Shown here: positions 1 to 8,415 of the stretch, in pieces
Layout of the letters: the number at the start of each line of letters is the position of its first letter
Position numbering within the stretch: the first letter of the stretch is position 1
Assembly (NCBI GenBank): GCA_028280445.1
Contig: JANQLU010000081.1
Location: 1-64,000, forward strand
Direction of reading: 5' to 3'
DNA: 64,000 bases
From: Pirellulaceae bacterium
GTDB taxonomy: Bacteria > Planctomycetota > Planctomycetia > Pirellulales > Pirellulaceae
Notes under the pieces: model-generated
The model's database searches: none
Told to the model about the DNA's origin: nothing
Seen by the model: only the letters and a program-made list of their open reading frames with translations
Position numbers and translations under genes: made by a program

Positions 1-285
1 TAAAATGGCCAACGCTTTTTTTAAGATGTCTCGTTCCCGTTCAGCTCGACGGAGTTGATCGCGCAGTTCTTTGACTTCCTGGTCGAGCGTTTCGGCAACG
101 ACCCCACCTGCGGCGACCAGTTCTGTTTTCCAACGGTAAAGAAGATTCGGGTTTCCAATGCCAAGGTTGTCAGAAACCGAACTGGCCGAGTACCCATCGA
201 GCATCATCTGAACAGCCTGAAGTTTGAAATCACGGTCAAACTTGCGGCGTTTAATTGTGCTGGTTTTTCCATTGCTCTTGGCCAT
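1..285 (-). CDS. IS3-family transposase OrfA, partial (3' end cut by window)
   Basis: Ninety-five codons are visible, starting at the ATG at 285-283 behind an AAGGAG ribosome site. The protein starts MAKSNGKTSTIKRRKFDRDF, has a helix-turn-helix in residues about 20-55 (RDFKLQAVQMMLDGYSASSV, then NPNLLYRWK), and then a heptad coiled region with the ELRDQLRRAERERDILKKAL signature of IS3 OrfA proteins. In this family OrfA binds the element's ends and is extended by programmed frameshifting into OrfAB, the active transposase. The frame is open to base 1, so the frameshift site and OrfB are outside the window. Whether the element is intact cannot be judged. Confidence 0.9.
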   Translation of the reverse strand, partial: MAKSNGKTSTIKRRKFDRDFKLQAVQMMLDGYSASSVSDNLGIGNPNLLYRWKTELVAAGGVVAETLDQEVKELRDQLRRAERERDILKKALAIL

Positions 286-345
286 CGTGGCGCTCCTTGA
301 TCTAGGCTCCGGTACCTACAATCTTAGAGGTTCGCGCGCCCGTCA
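1..345 (-). mobile_element. IS3-family insertion sequence, 5' end only
   Basis: The left edge of the window holds the upstream end of an IS3-family element: the orfA start and about 60 bases before it. Reading out of the element, the sequence from 345 inward begins TGACGGGCGCGCG, which fits the TG-start of IS3-type terminal repeats. I place the outer boundary at about 345, but the other terminal repeat and any target duplication lie outside the window, so the exact end is inferred. Confidence 0.65.
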
Positions 346-390
346 AGCATGAGCCACCTCAATCAGTCCCCATCGTTCTACAGAGTCTTA

Positions 391-427
391 ATCACAATGT
401 GATAATCACTGAGTGCGCCTAGGCGCA
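391..427. promoter_or_regulatory. Two adjacent perfect palindromes upstream of the exported-protein pair
   Basis: ATCACA-a-TGTGAT (391-403) and TGCGCCT-AGGCGCA (414-427) are perfect dyads ten bases apart, lying 110-146 bases before the gene at 537 and just outside the IS end. The first has the TGTGA/TCACA halves seen in CRP/FNR-type sites. They could be operators or the foot of the promoter for 537-2623. No regulator can be assigned. Confidence 0.35.
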
Positions 428-536
428 AAACTTCTCCCTACTGTGGAATCGTTGTTTTCATTTGATGATGACCCGTTATTATTTTTTCTTTGTCAAGAAT
501 CACATCTACGGCTTTTAGCACTGAGGAACACCACTA

Positions 537-1445
537 ATGAAATTACGGATTTCTTTTCTCGCAGTCTTCTCTTTGGTCATTGCTTTTCAGCTCAACGCGC
601 AGATCCGGCACGGGCAGGTTATTCCATCGTTCGTGGTCTATGAGCAAACGTCCGCTGTATCTCAAGTATTCCCTGGAGCTGGTTTGCTGACTCCTAACGA
701 GGATCAGCTCTACGTTGGTCACTGCTCGTTTTACCGTGGCAACGCAACAACCAATAACTGGAAGTCCTACACGGAAGCCTTCCCGCTCTTTACGTTAATG
801 AGTCCATACTTTGTGCTCGATAAGTTTCCGAAGATCATCAACCATACCGCAGAAGATGACGTTAGTAGTGCCCACCCTGAACTCATCATCGACAAATCGA
901 GAGTGGGAGTAGCTAAGTTCTACTTTGGACCAGATCCTCCAGAGTTTTTCGGTGGGCTTCCAGTTATACCGGCACCAACAGACGTGCTCGATATGACCAT
1001 CAGTACTGTTAGCCCACGGGTCGCATTCGTCGATAACATTTCAGATCGCACTGGCCTTCCGGCGATGGCAGGACATACTTCATATGATATTCGGGTACGA
1101 TTTGATGCTCCCAATAAAACTACTCGTGATGATGCTGTCCATTTTGGTTTGATGCGAGCCCGACTGGCTTTTTATGGCAAGCAAGATGACGGTGGATGGT
1201 CTGATCCGATTGAAGTCATTGTGAATCAGGACTCCGTAGGTTATATGACTAAATCCATTCACTTCCCAAATGACTGGGCAAAAGTTGGTAAATTTGAATT
1301 GAAAGTTGAGCTTCAAAGACAGATTTGGACTGAGCCAATTGGTGAACTGGCCCAATGGGGGCCTTTTACTAAGACTAAGGTAGCTGGGCCCAATACTTCC
1401 TTTATCGAGATTCTGCAAAAGGACGATGGCGTAGTTGGAGAATAG
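537..1445 (+). CDS. Exported protein of unknown function
   Basis: The 302-residue product has a clear Sec signal peptide (KLRISFLAVFSLVIAFQLNA, predicted cleavage after about residue 21), so it should act outside the cytoplasm. The rest is rich in aromatic and beta-prone segments with no Cys-pair, HExxH or nucleotide-binding motif that I can recognise. It reads like a secreted beta-rich domain. The stop codon is two bases before the ATG of the next gene, which also encodes an exported protein, so the two are almost certainly one operon. Possibly cargo of the neighbouring mobile element. No function is proposed. Confidence 0.75.
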   Translation: MKLRISFLAVFSLVIAFQLNAQIRHGQVIPSFVVYEQTSAVSQVFPGAGLLTPNEDQLYVGHCSFYRGNATTNNWKSYTEAFPLFTLMSPYFVLDKFPKIINHTAEDDVSSAHPELIIDKSRVGVAKFYFGPDPPEFFGGLPVIPAPTDVLDMTISTVSPRVAFVDNISDRTGLPAMAGHTSYDIRVRFDAPNKTTRDDAVHFGLMRARLAFYGKQDDGGWSDPIEVIVNQDSVGYMTKSIHFPNDWAKVGKFELKVELQRQIWTEPIGELAQWGPFTKTKVAGPNTSFIEILQKDDGVVGE

Positions 1446-1447
1446 TC

Positions 1448-2623
1448 ATGAAGCCAATCTGTATATGCATACTTCTGCTTTCTTCAGCGTGTATCGGGCA
1501 GGAGAAAAAAGAAGCATACAAAATGCCCAACGGCATTGAGCTTCGTGGTTTTGATCTTAGCTTGCTTGAGAACAAGAATCTGCTGGCGGATGAGTTTGAA
1601 TTTACCGACGATCAAAAGCAAAGGTTAAAGAAGCTAAAGGCTGAGCTTGAAAAGCCCAAAAAGCCAGCTCCACCAAAGATAGTGAATCGTCCCTATAACC
1701 TTGATCAAAGGTCTTCAAAGGGCTTCAATTCTACGTTTGGGACGCGATCAACACCCGGTGAGCGGATCAAGCTCTATCCGCGTGTGCGAAAAATACTAGC
1801 GCCACACCAACGGAAACGCCTTGATCAGATTTTTACGTGGTACGGCAGGTCACAGCGTAAGAGTCGGTTTTCGGCGTGGGTAGCAATAGACGTATTGGAA
1901 GCCGGCGGACTGGAACAAGAGAAAATTCAGCAGCTTATAAAGGTGGCTGGTGCAGCCGAGGAAGACTATCGCAAAAAGCTTCAAGCGTTCCGCGTAGAAC
2001 AGAACAAAGAGCTATTTGCGGTGTTAACAGCTAAACAAAAGAAAGCATACCTCAACCTCATCAATCCCAAGCGGGAGATTGCAGAAAGCACCACCGCCGC
2101 TTTTCCAGTAGCCAGTGTCGCTCTGAGTTCAGGGTTTGAAATCCTGCGAGAACTAAATATGTCGGCAGAGCAGCAGCTTGAATTACGGAAAATCCACAAT
2201 AAATTTTCTCTGCGTTATGCACAGATTAGTGAGTCCATGACTAAAGAAGAATGGAAACGATCTAATACGGCCATTCTCTACTTTGAAGAGTACTTAAAGC
2301 ACTGTGCGGGAGAGATGGAGGATTTATTTACTGCGAAACAACTTGGAGTCATTGAACGGGAGTACATCCGAAAGCGGGTTGCATACCGTGGTCCGGTTGA
2401 AGCAATTTTTGATCCTGCGCTTGCTCACGCCTCAGGAATATCAATGACCAAGTTGCGGTCTCTTGGGCAGCTACGCAAGAAGCTCCATTCTGCGGCTCAG
2501 AAAAAGAAGATCGAACTGACTCGGCAGGGGTTTGAGGCAATGCTCAAAAAGGTAGATCGAGAAACACGGGGCATGCTGAAGAAGTACTTTGGAGAGCCGC
2601 CGCTATTTGTGCTGAGTAGGTAG
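1448..2623 (+). CDS. Exported, possibly lipid-anchored, charged helical protein
   Basis: The 391-residue product starts with a short hydrophobic leader ending in SSAC at residue 15, a plausible but imperfect lipobox, so a lipoprotein is possible. The mature part is very rich in Lys, Glu and Gln and predicted largely helical (for example DDQKQRLKKLKAELEKPKK). Repeated segments of the type T-x-x-Q-x-x-x-L/Y (TDDQKQRLKKL, TAKQKKAYLNL, SAEQQLELRKI, TAKQLGVIE) resemble helical repeats found in many planctomycete exported proteins. It is coupled to the upstream exported protein. Function unknown. Confidence 0.75.
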   Translation: MKPICICILLLSSACIGQEKKEAYKMPNGIELRGFDLSLLENKNLLADEFEFTDDQKQRLKKLKAELEKPKKPAPPKIVNRPYNLDQRSSKGFNSTFGTRSTPGERIKLYPRVRKILAPHQRKRLDQIFTWYGRSQRKSRFSAWVAIDVLEAGGLEQEKIQQLIKVAGAAEEDYRKKLQAFRVEQNKELFAVLTAKQKKAYLNLINPKREIAESTTAAFPVASVALSSGFEILRELNMSAEQQLELRKIHNKFSLRYAQISESMTKEEWKRSNTAILYFEEYLKHCAGEMEDLFTAKQLGVIEREYIRKRVAYRGPVEAIFDPALAHASGISMTKLRSLGQLRKKLHSAAQKKKIELTRQGFEAMLKKVDRETRGMLKKYFGEPPLFVLSR

Positions 2624-2850
2624 TGAAATTTCCGTGCTGCTGCCTTCGTCGGAGCCGGTCGTCGGTCGCTCGCCAGACCTGTGGCGGCCGACACTAGGCG
2701 CAGTAAGAAGATGCAGCCTTTGTTGGTGGGGTTGGAGGCACGTTTTTCTTTGAGTTTGCCTTTGAGGTTGAGCTGCTTAGTATTGTGAGGAACGATCACA
2801 AAATTCAAAGGAAGGCGCAAAAAGGAAAGCCGCCAAAAGCTATCAAAAAA

Positions 2851-3855
2851 TCAATCCGGTGTGTGAGTGCCAAGCTTAATGCCGGACTTTTCTTCCACAA
2901 TTCTAGGAACCATTTCCACGATGACATTGCGGAGCAATTTTGCACTCTCACTTATTTCACGATGCTTGGGCAAATAGAGCGCTGCACTAAGCCCTGGCAT
3001 GGCACTTTGATGAATGCGTCCACAAGCAACTCCACTGCCCCTGCTCATTTGTGCAATTGTTGAAAATCCACCTGGAATTGCACCAACTGCTTCACCTTCC
3101 TCGATGTGTGCCAGAACTATGCCAAAAGTATTTACCTCAATACGTCTGCCCATTCCTTTTGCTTTGGGAAGGCTCTCTGCCACAGTCGGTTGGACAATTT
3201 TCGGGAGTGTAATGACAGTATGCTCGGATAGAAATTCAAGGTCAAAAATCAGTTGATTGTCAATCTTCTCAGCTAGGGGGTGGTCTTTACGACACACGAG
3301 AGCGCATGGAATAGGCTCGTGCAAGGGCAGAAACTCTACCTGTTCTTCAAACGCTTCTTGTTCTACTTGGTATGGCCCCATAGCAAAATCAACTAACCCA
3401 TCTCGGACCAGTTCAGTAAGGCGTGGTACGTTGTCTTCAGGAAACTCCATTTGTGGCGTATTTCCTTGCGCACGACTCAATCTCAGAAATTGCCCAATGC
3501 ATGTTGGCAAAAGATAAGTTTGGATGAAGTTCGTAACGGCAATGGTTATCTGCGGTGATTCATGCTTCCAGTGCTTTATACGGTAATGGTGATTTAGGTA
3601 TTGGCGAGCCGCTTTATAGAATTCTCTGCCCACATCAGTTACGCCCGTGGGAGGTTTGCCGCCAACGACATCAATGAAAATTTCTTCGTAATGTTCATGG
3701 AGTGCAAGAACCAATCGCGAAATTGTAGAAGCCGATGACCGATGCAGATGCTCTTCGGCGATTTGGCGATAACTCTTTCCTGGATGCTGGTTGATCGCCT
3801 CGAACGCATCACAGAACAACTCCAGGTTTTCTGGACTCAATAGATCCTTGCTCAC
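2851..3855 (-). CDS. LysR-type transcriptional regulator
   Basis: A 334-residue protein starting at GTG 3855-3853, preceded by a GGGAGGG ribosome site. Residues about 10-75 form an N-terminal winged helix (SYRQIAEEHLHRSSASTISRLV), and the rest fits a LysR substrate-binding domain: a first lobe around ITIAVTNFIQTYLLP, the segment LVRDGLVDFAMGP typical of the hinge, and ALVCRKDHPLA, a usual LysR motif. It would bind DNA as a tetramer and respond to a small molecule. The HTH region is more divergent than usual. It is transcribed away from the TerY-P-like operon across a 400-base gap, so it is a candidate regulator of that operon, though nothing proves it. Confidence 0.8.
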   Translation of the reverse strand: MSKDLLSPENLELFCDAFEAINQHPGKSYRQIAEEHLHRSSASTISRLVLALHEHYEEIFIDVVGGKPPTGVTDVGREFYKAARQYLNHHYRIKHWKHESPQITIAVTNFIQTYLLPTCIGQFLRLSRAQGNTPQMEFPEDNVPRLTELVRDGLVDFAMGPYQVEQEAFEEQVEFLPLHEPIPCALVCRKDHPLAEKIDNQLIFDLEFLSEHTVITLPKIVQPTVAESLPKAKGMGRRIEVNTFGIVLAHIEEGEAVGAIPGGFSTIAQMSRGSGVACGRIHQSAMPGLSAALYLPKHREISESAKLLRNVIVEMVPRIVEEKSGIKLGTHTPD

Positions 3856-3974
3856 AAGACTGCCCTCCCGTGTTTTGCAACACCCATTGCATGCAGTGAT
3901 TACCTACCAGACCTTTTTTATTTTTCAATTCACTTTCGAGATAGACAAGCCATACGATTCTTTTGGCGAAAGCT

Positions 3975-4208
3975 GAATTCGGTACGGTCCGTTTAAAAAC
4001 GGCCGGGTGATGCTACCAACACCACCCAGCACTTGCCGATGCCAGCCCTCACAAACTAAGGCCAGCACGACCGACAGGGACTCGGAAAGAAAGCCGCTGA
4101 TCGCTCGTGCTGTAAGGATCGGGATAGTAAACGGAAGTACCAAGACAAACAAGCAAAATCCCACTGAAGTTGTGTGAACGCCATGCAGCCTAGTGGGATT
4201 TTTTTATT
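3975..4208 (+). ncRNA. Candidate structured RNA or long leader ending in a terminator-like hairpin
   Basis: This gap before the operon at 4259 contains nested inverted repeats: CCGTT/AACGG around 3990-4002, GGGTG/CACCC at 4005-4027, and a perfect CAGCACGA/TCGTGCTG pair at about 4063-4112 enclosing a smaller CCGA/TCGG stem. It ends in a terminator-like stem. The stretch GGGTGATGCTACCAAC (about 4005-4020) nearly matches the IS1 terminal repeat GGTGATGCTGCCAAC, but no IS1 transposase is nearby. An independent small RNA or a structured leader are both possible. Confidence 0.4.
4155..4208 (+). terminator. Terminator-like hairpin with T-run
   Basis: AAAATCCCACT at 4155-4165 pairs with AGTGGGATTTT at 4192-4202 and is followed by further T residues (to 4206). 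The loop is long (26 bases), so it is a weaker terminator than a tight hairpin. It lies 50 bases before the first gene of the TerY-P-like operon and could attenuate or insulate it. Confidence 0.5.
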
Positions 4209-4258
4209 CCCGCATCGCTGCTCATCAGTTAATCCACTTTTTAGATGCGGAGTAAATC

Positions 4259-4549
4259 ATGAGCACAAACAAACCAGTTGCACGGCAGACTGATTTCAAC
4301 AATGGAACGCGCTTAACCGTCAGCGTGTTTCAGAACGCTGGAAAAGAGCGGCCGTGGTACGGCATCGCCATCCAGCATTCATATTGGCAAAAAGATGCTC
4401 AGGCGATAAGTGATCCACGTAGCCTGAATTTAGGCAAAGCAGACTTGTTGTCACTCAGCTCTCTATTGGAAAAGGCATACCACGTCATTGTTGATCTGGA
4501 AGAGAAAGACAGCGCGACGATGCGAACGGGAACGGAGGCAGGGCAATGA
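4259..4549 (+). CDS. Small accessory protein, first gene of the TerY-P-like operon
   Basis: A 96-residue soluble protein, starting at ATG 4259 with CGGAG ahead. Its central part (KERPWYGIAIQHSYWQKD, then SLNLGKADLLSLSSLLEKAY) lines up by eye with the small protein at 13042 (KERVGRNGVYDSVYAQ, SYWDGKKRVYRQ, then MNIPVDQLLVMAAVCREAY). The two look like diverged paralogues carried by the same element. I do not recognise the family. The stop overlaps the next start (ATGA), so it is translationally coupled to the operon. Function unknown. Confidence 0.75.
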   Translation: MSTNKPVARQTDFNNGTRLTVSVFQNAGKERPWYGIAIQHSYWQKDAQAISDPRSLNLGKADLLSLSSLLEKAYHVIVDLEEKDSATMRTGTEAGQ

Positions 4550-4755
4550 TCACTATTCAAAAACTCATTGAGAACGACACCTGCGAACTGAGTAATAGGA
4601 AGGAAACATTATGTGCCGTTGTGTCTCGTGATGGATTCCCAGATCAGAAGATTGCTCTGTCAAAGCTACCTGATGCGATCCGGTTGCTCGTGCCAGTCAC
4701 GAGTTGCGCAGTCACGCCGGATGAACCTGCAACATCGCGTACACAGAAGAAATAA
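4546..4755 (+). CDS. Small protein of unknown function, coupled to its neighbours
   Basis: A 69-residue protein whose ATG overlaps the stop of the preceding gene by four bases. It has no membrane segment and no recognisable motif. The N-terminal half (MITIQKLIENDTCELSNRKE) followed by alternating hydrophobic residues suggests a small mixed alpha/beta fold. The coupling argues that it is real and belongs with the kinase-vWA-phosphatase set downstream. Confidence 0.6.
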   Translation: MITIQKLIENDTCELSNRKETLCAVVSRDGFPDQKIALSKLPDAIRLLVPVTSCAVTPDEPATSRTQKK

Positions 4756-4888
4756 AAAATTTTCGCCGGAGTCAGATATCCGGCGTCTTAGCCGGAGACG
4801 TGCAATGGATATAAGAGAATTTTGGAAGTGGTTGCGGTGGTTCTTAGAACTTGATTCGGTCACCGCAGCGAACAAAGGTGAAACACTG

Positions 4889-6190
4889 ATGTCCGTTTCT
4901 CAAAAGAATGATGAACCGCCAAAGTGGACACTTGGAAAAAGGCTTGGTGGCGGTGGCCAAGGCGATGTGTATGAGGCGGTGGCACCAGACGGAAAGCGGT
5001 GGGCAGTCAAATTTTACAAGCCCCGTGTCGCTACCCAGCAACAACAGAAAAAACTTGAACAGCTTATCGCGACAAAGCCCGCAAGTGATGCTTTTCTCTG
5101 GCCGGTAAAGGTCACGCACATTCCGCACCCCAAGAAAAGAAGGCGGAAAGCTGGGCTGGGCTACATCATGCCACTGATGGACGAGCGCTTTCGGCCGGTG
5201 ACGGATATTATTGAGGGCAAGTGTGATGTCTCCATTCGTATCCTCTTGATCACCTGCCTAAACATTGCCACTGCCATCTTTCAACTGCACTTAAAAGGTC
5301 TCCACTATTGCGATCTGAAACCGGAAAACATCTTCTTTGATCCACTTACTGGTGAGGTGCTGTTTGCAGATGCCGACAACATCACATGGAAGAACGACTC
5401 ATACCTTGGAACCATCGGCACGATGGCACCAGAAATGAAAAATGGCAAGGTGCCTAACTGTCAATTCACTGAACGGTTCGCATTAGCAGTAGTGATTTTC
5501 TCACTCCTCATCCGGCAGAATCCGTTTCACGGCAAGAAGTTGGATTCGGTAGAGTTCCGAAGCTTTAAGGATGACCACAAACATTTGCTATGTAATCCCC
5601 TGTTCAACTTTCATCCTACCGATCCGTCCAATCATCTGCCGCCAATGCACTTCGCTCATCAGATGATGAAGGTGTTTAGCTACCTTCGGCCGATATTTGA
5701 AGCTGCATTTGTAGATGGTCTCCATAACCGCGAACTGCGGCCGATGCCAACGCAGTGGATCTTATTGTTGAGCGGTGCACTTGGTCGGATTACGTACTGC
5801 ACCAAATGCTGTGCAGAGAATGTGCTCTCAGCGTCTTCCGCCCACTGTTGGAACTGCCAACACAAGTTGCGGATCTTCGGTCGTCTCAAAATCTACACAC
5901 CGTTTGCTGAACATCGGATTTTGGTAACGAAAGAGGCGGCAATCTACCCCGGTCATTTGGTCGGTAGGTCCAAGGGTAATTATCGGGAAGCTCTGGCCGT
6001 GTGCGAAAGCTATCGCCGCAACGCAGTGCCCACCCAACTGCGTAATTGCTCCCCATTCACTTGGGATTTACCAACAAAGAAACAAGTAGTTCAACCCGGC
6101 GATGCCCTGTCACTCCGGGAAGATCAGGATTTTCTAATCACACGCAATGTGCGCGTGAATTTTCGACGTTTGTCCAACTCTAGGAGGTAA
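4889..6190 (+). CDS. Ser/Thr protein kinase with zinc ribbon (TerY-P triad kinase type)
   Basis: The 433-residue protein has a glycine-rich loop GGGGQGDVYEA (residues 20-30), the ATP-binding Lys in AVKFYKP (K41), a catalytic loop HYCDLKPENI in place of HRDLKPEN, and a metal-binding ADADN in place of DFG. Kinases that travel with vWA and PP2C proteins commonly have this modified D-x-D form. Residues about 300-330 carry two Cys pairs (CTKCC and CWNC), a zinc ribbon, and the C-terminus is a beta-rich domain. I chose ATG 4889 (AAAGGTG ribosome site, eight bases upstream). An in-frame ATG at 4805 would add 28 residues. It should phosphorylate partners in the module, opposed by the phosphatase at 6881. 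Confidence 0.85.
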   Translation: MSVSQKNDEPPKWTLGKRLGGGGQGDVYEAVAPDGKRWAVKFYKPRVATQQQQKKLEQLIATKPASDAFLWPVKVTHIPHPKKRRRKAGLGYIMPLMDERFRPVTDIIEGKCDVSIRILLITCLNIATAIFQLHLKGLHYCDLKPENIFFDPLTGEVLFADADNITWKNDSYLGTIGTMAPEMKNGKVPNCQFTERFALAVVIFSLLIRQNPFHGKKLDSVEFRSFKDDHKHLLCNPLFNFHPTDPSNHLPPMHFAHQMMKVFSYLRPIFEAAFVDGLHNRELRPMPTQWILLLSGALGRITYCTKCCAENVLSASSAHCWNCQHKLRIFGRLKIYTPFAEHRILVTKEAAIYPGHLVGRSKGNYREALAVCESYRRNAVPTQLRNCSPFTWDLPTKKQVVQPGDALSLREDQDFLITRNVRVNFRRLSNSRR

Positions 6191-6191
6191 C

Positions 6192-6884
6192 ATGACTACC
6201 CCAACTCTAGGTAACAGTATTGACTTTGCAGCCGCAGACACAGAAAAGCACGTACAGTTTCTGCTCGATCTCTCAACCTCAATGCGAGGTGGCGGCAAGC
6301 TCGCTTCGCTGAACACCGCCTTGCAAGCATGTACTTGTGCATTGGTTGAACTGCAACAGGCTCATCCGACACGGATAATAAAAGTCCGGCGCTATGGTTT
6401 TCCTCCAGGTTCGTGGATTGACCCAGAACCAATTCCCGTAAGTGAATTTACTCCAAGTGACTTAACGATCAAAGAATCGGGTACACCCATAGCTAAAGCG
6501 GTCAGGGATCTTGTGGCATACCTCAATTCCAAGAGTGGTGAGGGCCAATTGAGTCCTGCTGCACTATTGGTTTCTGATGGCCAGCCGACAGACGACTTCC
6601 ATGCAGAAATTGAGAAAGCGAAGGAGAACCCGGCATTCTTCAAAGCAGATCGAATGGCAATCGCCATTGGTGCTGATGCCGATGAGGAGTGCCTGAAAAA
6701 GTTTCTGTCACCGAATGCTCCACTACTTCGTGCGGATAATGCCGATCAGCTAGTGAAACAAATGGTGATGGCCTCACGTATGTTAGCAACTGGTCAGCCA
6801 TCGGCGATCGCTGGGAAACCTGAATCGATGCCAGAATTCGATGGCGGCGGGAATGACCTTGGCTGGAGCATTGATTGGGCATGA
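6192..6884 (+). CDS. von Willebrand factor A domain protein (TerY-like)
   Basis: A 230-residue, nearly single-domain vWA protein. The metal-ion-dependent adhesion site is complete in outline: D26-L-S28-T-S30 (FLLDLSTSM), a Thr in SGTPIAKAV, and VSDGQPTDD. Spacing to the kinase is one base with a strong AGGAGG site, and its stop overlaps the phosphatase start. In TerY-P triads a vWA protein, a PP2C phosphatase and a protein kinase occur together, and the vWA protein is thought to scaffold the other two. The assignment rests on motif plus context. I do not give the symbol terY because tellurite genes themselves are absent here. Confidence 0.85.
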   Translation: MTTPTLGNSIDFAAADTEKHVQFLLDLSTSMRGGGKLASLNTALQACTCALVELQQAHPTRIIKVRRYGFPPGSWIDPEPIPVSEFTPSDLTIKESGTPIAKAVRDLVAYLNSKSGEGQLSPAALLVSDGQPTDDFHAEIEKAKENPAFFKADRMAIAIGADADEECLKKFLSPNAPLLRADNADQLVKQMVMASRMLATGQPSAIAGKPESMPEFDGGGNDLGWSIDWA

Positions 6885-7729
6885 TTAGGCACATGTTTTC
6901 ACGAAAAGAAAAACGGCAGGTCATCACAGCCGGCGGCACGGCTTGGCAGACGATTGGTGAAAGCCAAATCAGTACCAGACACGCTGTGGCAGGGCAACCG
7001 AACCAGGATGCCTACGGTTGTGGTGTGACTGATTGCCGCGACGAGTGGTATCTATCCGTCACTGATGGTCACGGCGATCCCGTCTATTCCCGTAGTCACA
7101 TCGGTGCCCAACTGGGAAGCCAGGCCGCAGAGCTTGTCGCTGATCAGTACTGGGCAGGAAATTACTGCTGCGAGCTTTTGCCGCTGCAATTGGAGAATCA
7201 GTGGCGTCAGCTCGTGGCAGAGTGGCACTTCAAGAATCCGCTCACGCCAACGGAGCTGGCCATGCGTGGTTCGCGTGATGTCTATGTACTGTACGGAACG
7301 ACGATGCTCTTTGCGGTGAAGAAAGGTGGCCACCTTGTTGCTGTTCGCTTCGGCGATGGAGACATCTTGGGAGCGACATGGGATGGCTTCGTGCAACCGC
7401 TGTTCGCAATCAAGGACTCTTCCAGCGATACGTACAGCCTTGCCCATGCCAACAGTTACCTTAACGCTGAAATCACGACCCGATGCATGGAACACAATGC
7501 CTTGCCTCTGGTGTTTGCGTGCAGCGATGGTGTAGTCAATGGTTGCGCTAGCCCGGCCGAGTTAATGAAAATCGGCGAGCAGCTGTTTGTAATGCTGAGA
7601 ATGCATGGCATCAAGCACGTCCGTAAAGAGCTATCTGGGTTACTGAAGAAGGCCAACGGAACAGTTGGTAATTGTGGCAGCGGCGATGATGCTTCTCTCG
7701 CCCTAGCATACTGTGGAGGTGTTGCATGA
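6881..7729 (+). CDS. PP2C-type (PPM) Ser/Thr phosphatase
   Basis: A 282-residue protein starting at ATG 6881 inside the previous stop (ATGA). The PPM signature is visible as SVTDGHGDP in place of DGHGG, preceded by a substrate-loop region HAVAGQPNQDAYG, typical of the variant PP2C enzymes in TerY-P triads. A downstream metal-binding stretch FACSDGVVNG and a C-terminal GSGDDASLAL supply the remaining metal-binding Asp residues. It should remove phosphates added by the kinase at 4889. It has no membrane segment. Confidence 0.85.
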   Translation: MIRHMFSRKEKRQVITAGGTAWQTIGESQISTRHAVAGQPNQDAYGCGVTDCRDEWYLSVTDGHGDPVYSRSHIGAQLGSQAAELVADQYWAGNYCCELLPLQLENQWRQLVAEWHFKNPLTPTELAMRGSRDVYVLYGTTMLFAVKKGGHLVAVRFGDGDILGATWDGFVQPLFAIKDSSSDTYSLAHANSYLNAEITTRCMEHNALPLVFACSDGVVNGCASPAELMKIGEQLFVMLRMHGIKHVRKELSGLLKKANGTVGNCGSGDDASLALAYCGGVA

Positions 7730-8415
7730 TCACTTTGTCCAATATCATCCTGATCGGTTCTATTAGCCTGCTGGTCGTGACTATTGCCTGTGCGGTACTT
7801 CCAATAGTTGTCCGCATGTTAAAAGAACGGGCGGAGGAAAATCGGCAAAATCAACTCGTTGCTGACACAAAGCAAAAACTCCAGCGTTACTTTGAGCAGC
7901 ATCAAAAGAGGCTCGGCCGTTGGTACACGGCACGGCAGTTTACGTATCACCTCGATAAGCTTGTTACAGAATGCGTAGCGTTCAGAAAAACCAACAACCG
8001 CCACCAGACGCCTGATCAGTTTCTACTGCGGCAGGCACGGAGCCTCATGCAATTCATTGATCGGCGCATCTTGGTTGCTGACCTCGAAAAGCTGCATAAA
8101 TCCACCGGCTGCACGATCCCGTTAGACGAGTTGGAAAAGGCTTTTACGCAGATCATTGATCATCGACGGAAGTATGTTGAGAGCGTTGATCTTGCTTTAA
8201 CACTGCAACGGCATATTGAAGGCGCAGCACCGAAGCCAAAGGCTGCGGAAGCCAAGCCGCTGCCATTGCTTACACGCTACCAAGAAGAACGTGCACGCCA
8301 GGAAGCCGTGCTGAAGGCCATCCTACCAACGAAAGCTGGCTTAGTTCAGCTCAATGCTGAATTGGATCGCCATATGAACGAATGGATGTATCAGCAAGGG
8401 GGAAAGATTCAATGA
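7726..8415 (+). CDS. Membrane-anchored helical protein of the same operon
   Basis: A 229-residue protein with one N-terminal transmembrane helix (about residues 5-30, NIILIGSISLLVVTIACAVL), then a long charged helical region likely to form a coiled coil (MLKERAEENRQNQLVADTKQ, residues 32-51). The topology suggests a cytoplasmic body on a membrane anchor. Both ends overlap neighbours by four bases, so it is produced together with the phosphatase before it and the ATPase after it. I do not recognise the family. It may tether the signalling proteins to the ATPase, but that is inference. Confidence 0.75.
   Translation: MITLSNIILIGSISLLVVTIACAVLPIVVRMLKERAEENRQNQLVADTKQKLQRYFEQHQKRLGRWYTARQFTYHLDKLVTECVAFRKTNNRHQTPDQFLLRQARSLMQFIDRRILVADLEKLHKSTGCTIPLDELEKAFTQIIDHRRKYVESVDLALTLQRHIEGAAPKPKAAEAKPLPLLTRYQEERARQEAVLKAILPTKAGLVQLNAELDRHMNEWMYQQGGKIQ

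Noticed and set aside
4005-4020. Possible IS1 element end.
   Set aside because: Only one end-like motif is seen. There is no transposase, no second inverted end and no flanking duplication.
3925-4164. Open frame on the minus strand in the gap before the TerY-P-like operon.
   Set aside because: It has no ribosome site, covers the nested inverted repeats and its translation shows no fold-like pattern.
4889-7729. Tellurite-resistance (ter) operon.
   Set aside because: Kinase, vWA and phosphatase fit the TerY-P triad, but no TerC, TerD or TerB gene is present.
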